From contig JASISA010000003.1 of the NCBI GenBank assembly GCA_031771865.1, positions 620,001-684,000 on the forward strand: a DNA stretch of 64,000 nt, read 5' to 3'. The stretch's first letter is position 1; each line of letters starts with the position of its first letter. The stretch comes from Nothophaeocryptopus gaeumannii (Eukaryota; Ascomycota; Dothideomycetes; Mycosphaerellales; Mycosphaerellaceae). Shown in pieces: positions 54,641-64,000 of this stretch. A program made the position numbers and the translations under genes. Under the pieces are notes generated by a model that saw only the letters and a program-made list of their open reading frames with translations, was not told where the DNA came from and did no database searches.

Positions 54641-55009
54641 GTGTTGGTAGAAATTTGCTTCTTGAAGAACTCTGACGGAGCTTCCGGTCGCCCAGGTCAT
54701 TTGCCCATTTTTTCTTCCTGTGCGCTGCTTGCTTGTAGAATCCGCTAGATATAGACTTTCATTGCAGGTTGGTTTGTTTGTTGTGAGTACCAGCGCAAGG
54801 TATTGAGGGAGACAAAAAGCCACAAGGACGTTCTACTGCAACTCAATCCTCTCAAAGGTATGGCAACGTTCATGCAACTGATTGAAGTAGGATCTAGTTC
54901 ACGACGTCAACAGGCTCATTTTGATATTGGCACTGGCCCTGAAATTCGACTTGCAACAGATACCTCGCCCTCGACATCAGACTGGGTTCGTTTGTGCTCA
55001 TCAAATTGC
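54641..55009. other. Intergenic
   Basis: 370 nt between the MYND relic and the 3' end of the HET fragment. Nothing is recognised. Confidence 0.35.
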
Positions 55010-56190
55010 TCAGTGTACTCCGAGAAGATCATTTCCAGCACCCGGTCTGTACTGGCGCTGCCACTGATCCGGATGTTTGCAGCATCGGATATCGAGCTGA
55101 AGCTTGAGCTTGGCCTCTCCAGACTGCTCGATCCTTTGCTTGTACCATAAATCCTTGATCGTATCCTCGTCTCGTCGGAGGATGGATGCAGTGGTCCCAG
55201 GTAAGTTGTCTTGTGGCTCGTGTAATACTTCAGTATGATACATGATAGATCCTTCGGCCCGCTGCACCATATTGCACACGACTAGCGAAACGAATACTTG
55301 TGTGCTATGTGTGCTCTCAAAGTGAAGCGCAGTATGACTCCAGGATGACCGCACTCCACCTGGACTCGCATGTAAGAAGCCGTGATTTGGCACAGCGACT
55401 AACGTGGCCAAATCCCAGAGGCCTTCTGGATATGTCGCACGTAGTTTCCATGACGAAGACATGTCAGGCAGAAAAAATCGCCTTGAGAATGTCTGATCAG
55501 CTTGAGACAGCTCTAGGGTGTGGTCAGGACGAGAGTAGCGTGGAATGACAAGCTGAATAGGCGAGTGAAATCCAATCTTGATGGACCACAATGGCTTTAC
55601 GGGTTTCGCAAGAGAACGTTCGTCCATCGAGATCAACAAGAGAATCGCTCGCGCTTGCGGAATGCAGACATTGTCAAAGGAATCAAGACACCTGTACTTA
55701 GGCATATAGACGAGAACATTGTCTTTGACAGCCCTGACGATCACGGGTGCCTCGTGGAGAGGTTTCGGTGGATTGTCCACATCCGTCCACAGCTGCAGAC
55801 CAAGAAAATAGTTCGGATATTCTAGGTCCTGGCAAGAAAGTACCACGATCGCACTGGCCTCATTGTTCATTGAGTATAGGCGACTCTTACAGATAGGCGA
55901 AGCAATACGAAGTCCGTGGTTCGTAATCTCATACGTACGAGTCGTTGGTCCCCATTGGTGCGGAACGATTGAAGAGCAGCCATGAAAGTCCTCGGGAGAG
56001 TGTGCCAGAAGATCGCTGGAAACTTGGTCCTTCCGTTGCCAGGCGAAGATACTCTGGTCCGAGGAGGCGCAGATGATGTGCTCTTGAAGTCTTCTGAAAG
56101 CCTTGTCGCCCTCGCCATACAGAGGGGGCATATTGACGTCAAAATTTCCCAGTAAGCAGTATGCGATACCTTCTCTTCTTGTGGTAGTTC
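55010..56190 (-). pseudogene. HET-domain protein, C-terminal part only
   Basis: An open minus-strand frame of 374 codons. It starts with the end of the HET (heterokaryon incompatibility) domain: TTRREGIAYCLLGNFDVN, then MPPLYGEGDKAFRRLQEHII, which is highly conserved in fungal HET proteins. The variable C-terminal region of about 330 residues follows without a stop. The N-terminal three quarters of the HET domain are missing; instead the sequence upstream codes for parts of a peptide synthetase. An ATG at 56131 (MPPLYGEG) could start a shortened protein. HET proteins can trigger cell death between unlike strains; without the domain core that role is not expected. Confidence 0.75.
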
Positions 56191-56755
56191 ATGCACCTCT
56201 TTCCATGTTATGGCATCTTTGCAGACTACCTGATAAAGTCCGCTTTCATACTGCACCATTCTTGTTCGGAAGATAGGGTCTCGGTCGCGGACGATCGTGA
56301 GCACTCGCCTGGCTCTGTCGAGACTGTCTGGACCAACTTCGAAGACGACTTAGAACAGCCAAGCTCCACGCTCAAGAGAGGCGTTCATCAGTTCGGCCTG
56401 GTAGGGTGTGCACGGTAGGACGTAGTCGAGGTCTTCGATCGCGATCTCCCACTGCTCGAGGCAGTGGCTGATGATTTCCCATGCCGCATTCAAGTCCTGG
56501 GCGGCTGTATCACTCCATGCTCATGCTTCTGTGACTGGCCATTGCTCAATTTGGCGGCCTACGCCGTTCCCTCCAGGACTGCATTCTCGAAAATGTCCTG
56601 AGTTATCAGCGTCAGCCTTTTGTGTGCGTCGTGCCACCCAGCTTAATAACAGCCACGCTGTCGCCGCCGATCTGAAGGAAGTCCACATCGTCTGGGATGT
56701 CCGGATCGTTCCTGTCTAAAACTTCTGCCCAAAGCTGTTTCAACTCAGCCATCAT
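56160..56755 (-). pseudogene. NRPS fragment: carrier protein and start of a condensation domain
   Basis: Minus-strand remnant of a non-ribosomal peptide synthetase. Carrier (T) domain: LKQLWAEVLDRNDPDIPDDV, then DFLQIGGDSVAVIKL, with the Ser of GGDS that accepts phosphopantetheine; after a frameshift RLTLITQDIFENAVLEGTA, the usual end of a T domain. Condensation (C) domain start: EDLDYVLPCTPYQAELMN, then after a TAA (56350-56348) LDRARRVLTIVRDRDPIFRT and RMVQYESGLYQVVCKDAITW, as in the first 100 residues of C domains. The HHxxxDG catalytic motif is absent because the sequence passes into HET coding sequence near 56160-56200. No adenylation domain is seen upstream. Not functional. Confidence 0.7.
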
Positions 56756-57929
56756 GATCCTTTGCTTTCCTGGATCCTGTCAACGCAGATGCTAAGACAT
56801 GAAAATCGCGTGTGCGGGAGTGGTAGAGATAGAACAAGAGCAGATAGATATACAGAAAGATGGAGTGCCAGCAAGCGGCGACCTACAGCTTCCTGACTGC
56901 GATTGGCAGACTATACCCTAACGCTCAAGCATTCTCCGAGTCGGCCCATGCTCCTGATATGCTGGAACGCTATTCACATGCTCTGCATCGCGCTCCTGAG
57001 GCACCGGAACCGGCTCATGCTCAAACAGGATCGGTCGAAACATTGAGCGGGTTCAAGATGACAGGAGCTGGTGCCATCCGAGCCTCTGTTGTGATAGCGT
57101 GGCACAGACAAAGATCGAAGTAGACTGCCCGCAAAGGGTATATATTGTTGTCGGTATCGTGTGTCTGCCGTCTTAGATCCGAGATCCCCGTTCGGAGCAT
57201 GTCGCTGTTCGCAGACCTGTCATCGGTGTACGCATGAAGATGGGGCCAAGGGTGTGGCATACGCATTGGGTATGTGCAGAACGGAGGACGGGCCGGTCAG
57301 TCGACATCAGAGAAGAGTTGATGGTTTGCTGAAGGGGTGCCGTCACCAAGAGAGGAGGCCAAGCAAAATGGCTCGTGCTCAACTAGAAAATCGATAGGCT
57401 GGACGTCGACTACGAATTTCCTTGTACCTGCCTTGCAGCATCCGCCGCGGCCTTTAACAATGACATGAAGACATGAGCTGCCCTCAGAGTCTAATACACT
57501 GCACGCCGTGTCACACTCTTTTGATGTCAAGCACTCCGGCATTCCAAGATGCTCGGCGGATGGGACGGACGAGCTGGATCGGCAAGCAGAGAGCTCACCG
57601 GCGTCTTCCAGTCCCAGAGATCGACATGCCACAGCCGTTCCAGAATCGAAGTCACCCATTATTCGACGGCTGCTGCTTGCATAAACTTTCGCCGCGGCAT
57701 GATCCAAACGGCCAGTGCCATGGCATCCTCAACGACATGCGTTGGCTATGCCTCTGTACGTGCTGTACGCCCTTTGCGTGAACTTGTTCTGTTTTCATTA
57801 CAGCTTCCCGACTTTGTCGCCGAATGTACGAGATACATCATGAACTGACGCGCAGATGAGCAGCCAGGAGCATAGTAGTTACAGATGCTACTCGAGTGGG
57901 AGCGCCTATCTATCTACCGCTGAGCAAGT
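56756..57929. other. Intergenic
   Basis: 1.2 kb between the NRPS fragment and the transporter gene. I looked for adenylation-domain motifs on the minus strand and saw none. Frames at 56860-57123 (plus) and 57707-57297 (minus) have no recognisable domain. Confidence 0.4.
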
Positions 57930-59434
57930 ATGGGTGACAGTAATGCAAACGACAGCGAGAAGGCGGAGGAGCAGAAGACCCGGACCGCAGAGGATTGGTG
58001 GGGTCCAGACGATGAAGGCAATCCTCAGAACTGGAGTACGAAGAAAAAGATCTATCACAGTATTGTGCCTCCAGCTGTTGGTTTCCTCTGCCCATTCGGT
58101 TCATCAGTCTACACGCCAGGATCCGAGCAAGTCCAAGCCCTCTTCAACGTTTCACAAGAGATCGCCATCTTGCCGTTCTGCTTCTATCTTCTTAGCCTCT
58201 CCTTCGGCCCCATCATCGCCTCTCCTACAAGCGAAACACTGGGCTGCAAGATAGTCTACCTCAGCGGTCTCTCTCTCTTCGCGGCTTTTACGCTAGGATC
58301 TGGATTCTCCCAGAACGTCAGTTCACTGATAGTATGCCGCTTCTTCGCTGGCTTGTTCAGTAGCCCAGGGCTCAGCATTGGCACGGGTACCATCTCTGAT
58401 GTCTGGCCGCCAGAGAAACGAGGTCCGCCGATGTCCATCTTCGTCTGCATGGTCCAGATGGGTCCCGCTTTAGGTCCGGTCATCGGTGGCTTTGTGTCAG
58501 AAGGTGAAAGCTGGCGGTGGACGCAGTGGGTAATCTGCTTCGGGATCGCCATCACGTTCTGCGTAGTGCTTGGCATGTCTGAGACGTATAAGAAGACAAT
58601 TCTTCAACAACGCGCGAAGAAACTTGGTGTTCCTGGACCTCCTACTCCGAATCGGACGGGATGGCGGACCGTGAAATTCTTTGCGACGAAGACGATCTAT
58701 CGGCCTTTGGACATGTTGTTCACCGAGCCGATCGTGGCATTCTTCGATGTCTACGTGGCGTTCAACTTTGGGTTGCTGAATGCCTTCTTTGCTGCATTTA
58801 CATGGACGTTCGAGCATGTGTATGGGTTTGGAATTAGACAAGCAGGACTGACCTACTTGGGTCAGGCAGTCGGCAGTATCGTTGCAACAGCAGTCATGAT
58901 ATTTGTTTACAAAGTGGTTTGGACGAAAGAGGCGAAGAAACTGAAGGGGAGAGGAGAGAAGATGTCTCCGGACAGGAGATTGCTCGTGGCTCAAATTGGT
59001 GCACCGTTCTTGCCTATTTCGTGAGTCACCTATCGCCTCCCTCACTCCGGATCAAACACCTCACTGACGAATGTAACAGTCTATTTTGGTTCGCCCGGAC
59101 AGCACGCCCATCAGTTCACTGGATCAGCCCCGTCATCGCTGAAGCCTTCTTCAGTTTCGGGAACCTGCTGGTCTTTACATGCGCCACTCTATACCTCACG
59201 GACTGCTACGGCGCACTCTATGGAGCATCTGCGTGGGCGAGTAATACCTTCCTACGATACTTGTTCGCTTTCGCCTTCCCTCTGTTCGCAGTGCAGATGT
59301 ACGAGGGACTTGGCGTGGGGTGGGCGACGAGTCTACTTGCCTTCGTATCCGTGCTGTTGGTGCCAGTGCCATTCATATGCCAGGTGTACGGGCCGACAAT
59401 GAGAAAACGAAGCAAGTACGCCTCGGGGGAGTGA
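57930..59434 (+). CDS. DHA1-family MFS transporter, motif A degenerate
   Basis: Exon 1 is 57930-59020, the intron 59021-59079 is GTGAGT...TAACAG, exon 2 is 59080-59434; 481 residues, slightly short for DHA1. Start at ATG 57930 with an acidic N-terminus including WWGPDDEGNPQNWSTKKK, a DHA1 hallmark (DPxNPxNW). About 12 helices. Motif C region: MVQMGPALGPVIGGFVSEG. The loop 2-3 motif A is PTSETLGCKIVYLSG, where relatives have P(L/A)SE-x-GRR; the conserved Arg pair is lost. The end YGPTMRKRSKYA fits the family. It may export a drug or metabolite; its neighbour is an NRPS relic, which allows but does not prove a past secondary-metabolite cluster. Confidence 0.85.
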
Positions 59435-59979
59435 GAACGTTCGAGAGAACAGCCATTTCCTTGATACCTTCTGCTTGGCCCTTTTCGCCAAAGTCTGGTT
59501 TCAGAGCCAGCACGTATGCGCTTCCGTACTGCATCGTCCAACCAAGCTGCGACAGTCAATTTCAGCATCATCAGACTTATTGCCAACATCGCGGTGAAGA
59601 TCCGACGATGGCGAGAGGGAGTTGCACAGTATGCTCCGAGCCGCATACCTCCCCTGCACCGGCAGCCCGTGAGGCACCGAGTACTGCTCCTATAGGTGCT
59701 CCAATCTGGATGATCCTTCCCACAAGTTTCTTTGCAGGACTTTTTCCGAGTTCACAGCAATCTCCAGGCCTTCACGAAACCATCGCCGCTGCATCATTCT
59801 CCCCAGAGACGACCTACCGAGGTGGGCATGGCTACCTATTCAGAATGAGAAAGACGACAAGAGGCAATTGAGAGCACAGAGGGTCAAACTCGAAAAACAA
59901 ATGAGAGGCGCGGGGTTCATAGTCGCCTCCGATATACCCATGAGCATGAAGACCATGGAGACGCTGGACAAGCATATTC
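59435..59979. other. Intergenic
   Basis: About 550 nt. No supported feature. Confidence 0.35.
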
Positions 59980-60451
59980 ATCTGGTGCATGGAACAAACC
60001 AATCTCTTCCGCCAAGTGGGCCTATCAACATTGTAGGTGCTCTCTCCGCGTACAGCTCATATTCCACGCTACTGCTGTCGCACTCCGTCCTTTCAAAGGG
60101 ACTAGCAACAATGAGAGACATTGGGGGATGCATGTGGTCAATTTCCCCGCTGACTGTTTCCAGGCAGTCGAAGCGGCTACATCGCCTGAAAGCGGAGCCA
60201 TCAGGTGGCAGGGTCCCATCGTCACATTCTGTGGAAAGGTCAGCGGAGATTCCAACATCATCGTTGCTCAAGACATAGATTTCTCGGACTTCCGGGCGCT
60301 TATGGCATATTTAAACTTCTACCACCTGCACAACGGCCACCAGATGTGGGAAATATACAACATCAAGGGCATCAACCGAGACGCTCGCCACGAGCGAATT
60401 GAAGGAGAGTACGACTATGTGGTAGTCGAAGAGAATGATTTTGGATCTTGA
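59980..60451 (+). CDS. Hypothetical protein, 5' end uncertain
   Basis: A well-formed coding end: the frame to 60451 reads HVVNFPADCFQAVEAATSPE, then GPIVTFCGKVSGDSNIIVAQ and FRALMAYLNFYHLHNGHQMW, ending EYDYVVVEENDFGS. Upstream, HLVHGTNQSLPPSGPIN is followed by GTAGGT (60031) and an acceptor TCAAAG before 60101, suggesting an intron of about 70 nt. No ATG could be fixed. Family not recognised. It precedes the MYND pseudogene on the same strand by 160 nt and might be part of it or a separate gene. Confidence 0.4.
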
Positions 60452-60609
60452 GAGATATCCGGATAGGTGTTGGTACTGGTTCGTTCTATAAGGGTATGGC
60501 AGCAAGCGGTAGCAGTTGAAATCATCAGAGCAAGCAATTCACTCACTTCAAAGGCAAGCAGATCCTTTCTTCTCGCCACCTTCTTCTCTGAATCCCAGAT
60601 TTGGGCACC

Positions 60610-61372
60610 ATGAGACCCAATAGCCTCTGCATCATTTGCAACGAGCACATCAGTCAAGAACTCCGTTGTACACAGTGCGGAATAATCTACTGCAGTCGAG
60701 AATGTGAAGAAGCTGATGCCATACGCCACGGTGACCACAGTCAGATCGGTCAGGTACCACCGTCATCACTGAAGATACAAGGAGCTAAGATCACTGCCTC
60801 GAATGTACGACGAGTAGACCCCAACAAATAACTCGTCGAATCGGTTCAGATCTCAATGTCTCATCCTATCTTCACTGCAGGTACTAGATGCGATATCTTA
60901 GAGGCTATCGGCATGCCCTTGCTTGTCTACGGGTCTTCCAAACGCCCATCACGCCTCGAGACGATCGAGCAATGGCATCTGCATTTTGGTAATGCGGAGG
61001 TCAGCGAGATGATGCGACAGATCAATAATCCTTCCTGTTGGAATGTATTTTGGCAGCTCGATGGTCGGCTTCGCTCCTGGAGGCAGCCTCTACAATTCTC
61101 TCATTGTCCGATAAGATCGACAGCCTCTTTATCACCAGGAAATCGACGACTTCGTTACCTGGTGTACTTATCATCTCAATCCGTGGTTTGAGTGGAGGAA
61201 CGCGAGTGTTGACCGTGTGAAGGAGAGGGATCTGATCGTTCTGAAATGGATCACACCCGAAGTATTTGGATACTGGCAGCATATGAGTCGCGGTCTGAGT
61301 GATGAGCAGTGGAGGCAGAGACTTGGGGATGGATTGTGGGGATGCCTGAGGCGATGGACATTGAGATCTTGA
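60610..61372 (+). pseudogene. MYND-family protein, decayed
   Basis: ATG 60610 begins MRPNSLCIICNEHISQELRC, then TQCGIIYCSRECEEADAIRH, a complete-looking MYND finger up to the last His/Cys pair. The same frame has TAA at 60829-60831, continues with VQISMSHPIFTAGTRCDILE and AIGMPLLVYG, then shifts frame near 61055, has another TAA (61111-61113) and ends with EIDDFVTWCTYHLNPWFEWR. The HPIF / GMPLLV block matches the intact MYND protein at 31.1 kb (HPIFTKGE / GLPLAT). Two stops and a frameshift make it non-functional; the finger alone (73 residues) could still be translated. Confidence 0.65.
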
Positions 61373-61724
61373 AACTGCAGCCTATTTGGAACGTTTCAAA
61401 GGGAGAAATAGCAATCTGGAATGTAGAAAGACGATTCACCGGACAGGGGCTCCGCCTGGTTGTGCTTTTGTAGCACTTGAGTGAATGGACTTTGTGAAAT
61501 GCCTCAGGCATGATTTTTGACCTACCAGCTGACGATCCCTGCTTACCACGCAATTCCGCACCTCCTTTCCTGTCAACAACATCCAATCGCGTATCACCGG
61601 CATCCCACGGACTGCATCAAAGGAGCATGTCTACAGACGAGATAATCAAGCGAGCATTCGCGATGCAACTGCCAGACCGAAGCGAGTCTCATACTCTCTT
61701 CATGATGCCCAGAAACCCATCAAC
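61373..61724. other. Intergenic
   Basis: 350 nt upstream of the conserved 600-residue gene. A 34-codon frame (61627-61728, MSTDEIIKRAFAMQLP) ends over the next gene's start; it could be an upstream ORF but is not called as a gene. Confidence 0.35.
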
Positions 61725-63527
61725 ATGACCACAGTCGAGGCAAACACGCTGCAGCCGCCAATACTGAGGCCATCTCGCAGCACCCCAATCCTACGGAAGC
61801 CAGTACCTAGGCCTACGGGAGATGTCTTAAAGGAGTCGAAAGATGCCGAGCTCTCCGCGTCACCTAGTCTTTCACCTGACGAAGTTTCAATTGCTGAAGG
61901 CGAAGTGTTGAGACCAGATCTGGACAAGCAGCTGGAGGATTTGCAAGATGCAATCGTCGAGGATCAGGGATCTGATACTGCTGCATTGGATCCGCCACAA
62001 GAAGAGGCGAAGAAGCCATCGAGAGCGAGGACAGCGATTGGTAACGCTTTCGCGGATGCAAAGCACTATGCCGGAGGACTACTCTCCCATCCTTCGGTGT
62101 CCACCAGACAGTTCTCCATCTTGAGACATAGCTTTGGTATCGTTTACTACCGCCGTCCTTCGACAAGTGTCGCTATCAGCATCTTCTCGGATCGATACCG
62201 ACCCCCGGAGAGATCTCTCTGGCTTCAGCGACGTGGGTATTCTGGTAGGTCTGGCTTGGCTATAGGAGCTGCTGTTGGCACAAGAGCGGCCTGGATTGAC
62301 GTTACGCCAACTCAGGATGTCAACTCGGAGATGCTGCCCCATGCGGACGAGCGAGCGTATCAGAGAGACATCGGCAAATTTATGAAGAAGGCAACAAGAA
62401 AGAAGTCCCTGCGAAACCAGAAGCCTGTCGAAACCGCCGTTGTCCGCATACCGCATGCTTGTGAGGATGGCTACTTCCGGATTGTACTTTGCGTCGGGCG
62501 TAAGGTACTTTGTCCGTCGCCTGTTTTCAGATGCGCGTCGACTTCACTGGATCCTAGCATGCTTCGAGGCGCTAGCTTACGGACTTTGCCTCTTGAACTT
62601 GGTATCAAGATCGGAACCTTGGTGGCTCAGAACGCTGCGAATGCTGCTGCTCATAATACATTGCAGCCAACTATGACGGCAGTGCAGAGCGCTGTGCAAC
62701 CTTATCAGCCAAGTAGTCTAACACGAAGTGCTATCACGACAGCGTACGACAGCAGCGGTATGACTCAAAGACTTGAGCGGGTCAATAGTGAGTACGAGGA
62801 CAGGCAGGCACTCGCGTTCCATCCTGTCTCGGATAGGGATGGTGAAAGCCTATACACCATCGGTAGTGATACCGGACCCGCTCCACCATATCCAATACAT
62901 CTAAGTGGCCTTGTCGCTACAGGATCTGAAAATGAGACTCTGCATCTTGGACTGCCTGCTATGAGTCTGACGGGTGTCGATAGCGACAAAATACTTCGCT
63001 TGTCAGGAGTCTACGTGGCATGGGCGCAGATTCGGCGTAGTCGGAAGCACGATCAGTCCCTATTTGTTGCAGGATTCGAATACGACTGCTGGTATCGAGC
63101 TCTGGTGTTCGTCGCGGCGGTACGAGACACGAAAGCTTCAGTCGTGCAGAAGAAACGAATCTCAATCCACATCCTCGACGATCTTGGCGACTTTGGCACT
63201 GTCGGCTGCCAGCTTAAAGTACTGCTCATGGGTTATGTCCGCCCGATCGGCGGTGCTATCCAGAACGAGGCTTTTGAGCAAATTGCGGAGGATGTCAACA
63301 TGGCTTGGCAATGCCTTGACAGGCCTGAGTGGGCGCCAGAATCTGTCTTGCAAAGGGTCAAGACTGCGTCCTCAGCTCGCACACTTTCTGAGCGTGTTGC
63401 TGATGTGAGACTCGCAGGGAAGAAGCAGATTGACAAAGCGCCTGTGCACTGGCTTGGAGTGAGAACGGAAAGCATGCGCTTGAAAGATCAGTCAATTGGT
63501 ATTGGTGGAATATCTGTGAAGAGATGA
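61725..63527 (+). CDS. Conserved fungal protein of unknown function (600 residues)
   Basis: Single uninterrupted frame from ATG 61725. The N-terminal 100 residues are disordered (Pro/Ser, then Asp/Glu-rich with LDKQLEDLQDAIVED). A compact conserved block follows: HYAGGLLSHPSVSTRQFSIL, RHSFGIVYYRRPSTSVAISI, LWLQRRGYSGRSGLAIGAAV, GTRAAWIDVTP. I recognise this block as conserved among filamentous ascomycetes but know no function. The second half includes a Gln/Ala/Ser-rich linker, a beta-rich segment (YVAWAQIRRSRKHDQSLF), and ISIHILDDLGDFGTVGCQLK. No membrane anchor at the ends. Length and codon use look normal. Confidence 0.7.
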   Translation: MTTVEANTLQPPILRPSRSTPILRKPVPRPTGDVLKESKDAELSASPSLSPDEVSIAEGEVLRPDLDKQLEDLQDAIVEDQGSDTAALDPPQEEAKKPSRARTAIGNAFADAKHYAGGLLSHPSVSTRQFSILRHSFGIVYYRRPSTSVAISIFSDRYRPPERSLWLQRRGYSGRSGLAIGAAVGTRAAWIDVTPTQDVNSEMLPHADERAYQRDIGKFMKKATRKKSLRNQKPVETAVVRIPHACEDGYFRIVLCVGRKVLCPSPVFRCASTSLDPSMLRGASLRTLPLELGIKIGTLVAQNAANAAAHNTLQPTMTAVQSAVQPYQPSSLTRSAITTAYDSSGMTQRLERVNSEYEDRQALAFHPVSDRDGESLYTIGSDTGPAPPYPIHLSGLVATGSENETLHLGLPAMSLTGVDSDKILRLSGVYVAWAQIRRSRKHDQSLFVAGFEYDCWYRALVFVAAVRDTKASVVQKKRISIHILDDLGDFGTVGCQLKVLLMGYVRPIGGAIQNEAFEQIAEDVNMAWQCLDRPEWAPESVLQRVKTASSARTLSERVADVRLAGKKQIDKAPVHWLGVRTESMRLKDQSIGIGGISVKR

Positions 63528-64000
63528 ATGACCCTCAGGCTAGGTCTCGAGGCGACTGCTGCTGCACGCGGCCTCCTGTCTCAATCTATCATTCCGTTGC
63601 GATCACCGCGGTCAACTCCTGGACAGTGCACCGAAGCTCGACAACAAGCTGACTACTTCCTAAGAGCCAGTCTCCGACCAGAAGTGCACAAATTCCATCT
63701 GCTGCATGGCTACGGCGTAGCAGGCGTTCAGTGACGTCTCTCTCACGTCCGTTGCTTGAGATACTCGCAGGCCGATGAGCAAGGTCAAGAAAACGAGACA
63801 CTTGGCCATACGCAACAAGTATGGCGTACCTGTCTCCAACATCATCTGTGCCGTGGGTGTGCCATCTCTAACCACGCTTGGGAGACTATACACGGCTTCC
63901 AAACATACTCGAAATGCAGTCCGCTCCAGTGGTAAGGCGCTGTCGTTGAAGGCCCAATTTGCGACTGCGACCGCTTCCGCTTTTGATAGTATCATTCCAG
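63528..64000. other. Window end, one open minus-strand frame
   Basis: A minus-strand frame runs from the window edge (ATG at 63995) to 63660: LPLERTAFRVCLEAVYSLPS, a hydrophobic stretch (YLLRMAKCLVFLTLLIGLRV), and a short end. It could be the last exon(s) of a gene entering from the right; a possible intron lies near 63725-63765. Not enough to assign. Confidence 0.3.

Noticed and set aside
1..64000. CRISPR arrays, bacterial operons, rRNA
   Set aside because: No regularly spaced direct repeats of CRISPR type and no rRNA sequence were noticed; gene structure is eukaryotic.

Overview
The window looks like nuclear DNA of a filamentous ascomycete (Pezizomycotina), probably a Dothideomycete. Genes have few, short introns (about 45-120 nt, GT...AG, often with a CTRAC-like branch site). 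The recognisable families are typical of these fungi: a divergent nitrate/nitrite reductase pair, Zn2Cys6, HET, BTB and MYND proteins, a pisatin-demethylase-like P450 and DHA1 transporters. Transposon relics carry stop codons of the kind C-to-T change at CpA produces. The genus cannot be fixed from the sequence alone.

Layout. 0-11 kb: the 3' end of a methionine-permease-like gene, a pogo/Fot1-type transposon with perfect 69-bp inverted repeats and two in-frame stops (1905-3755), a doubtful minus-strand gene (5-5.7 kb), an FMP52-like oxidoreductase, a secreted Vgb-like beta-propeller, and an internally deleted hAT element with 22-bp inverted repeats (9558-10808). 11-18 kb: the divergent pair SPC24 / FIS1, then three tandem paralogues of an unnamed F-box-like/TPR-like family, then an AT-rich tract holding a possible 45-residue Cys-rich secreted peptide. 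19-34 kb: a Zn2Cys6 regulator, a four-helix membrane protein, a GNAT acetyltransferase, a BTB pseudogene, a decayed amino-acid permease split by an inserted alpha/beta-hydrolase fragment, an aldo-keto reductase, a truncated tRNA-Leu core, a MYND protein and a hypothetical gene. 34-38 kb: a DHA1 transporter and an intronless P450. 40-47 kb: nitrate reductase (minus) and nitrite reductase (plus) share a 1.1-kb promoter with GATA sites and a NirA-type site; this is the clearest functional unit, reducing nitrate to ammonium. 47-64 kb: a D-serine-dehydratase relic, a PRS5-like PRPP synthetase, a BTB gene with a one-base frameshift, a degenerate Zn2Cys6 fragment, a MYND relic, a chimera of NRPS carrier/condensation sequence and HET C-terminus, a second DHA1 transporter, another MYND pseudogene and a conserved 600-residue protein.

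Overall, intact conserved genes (SPC24, FIS1, niaD/niiA, PRS5) alternate with accessory stretches rich in broken genes. The least expected observations are the NRPS/HET chimera, the hydrolase fragment inserted at a codon boundary of a permease, and the tandem paralogue trio. All exon borders were inferred by eye from splice signals and protein similarity; no database search was run.
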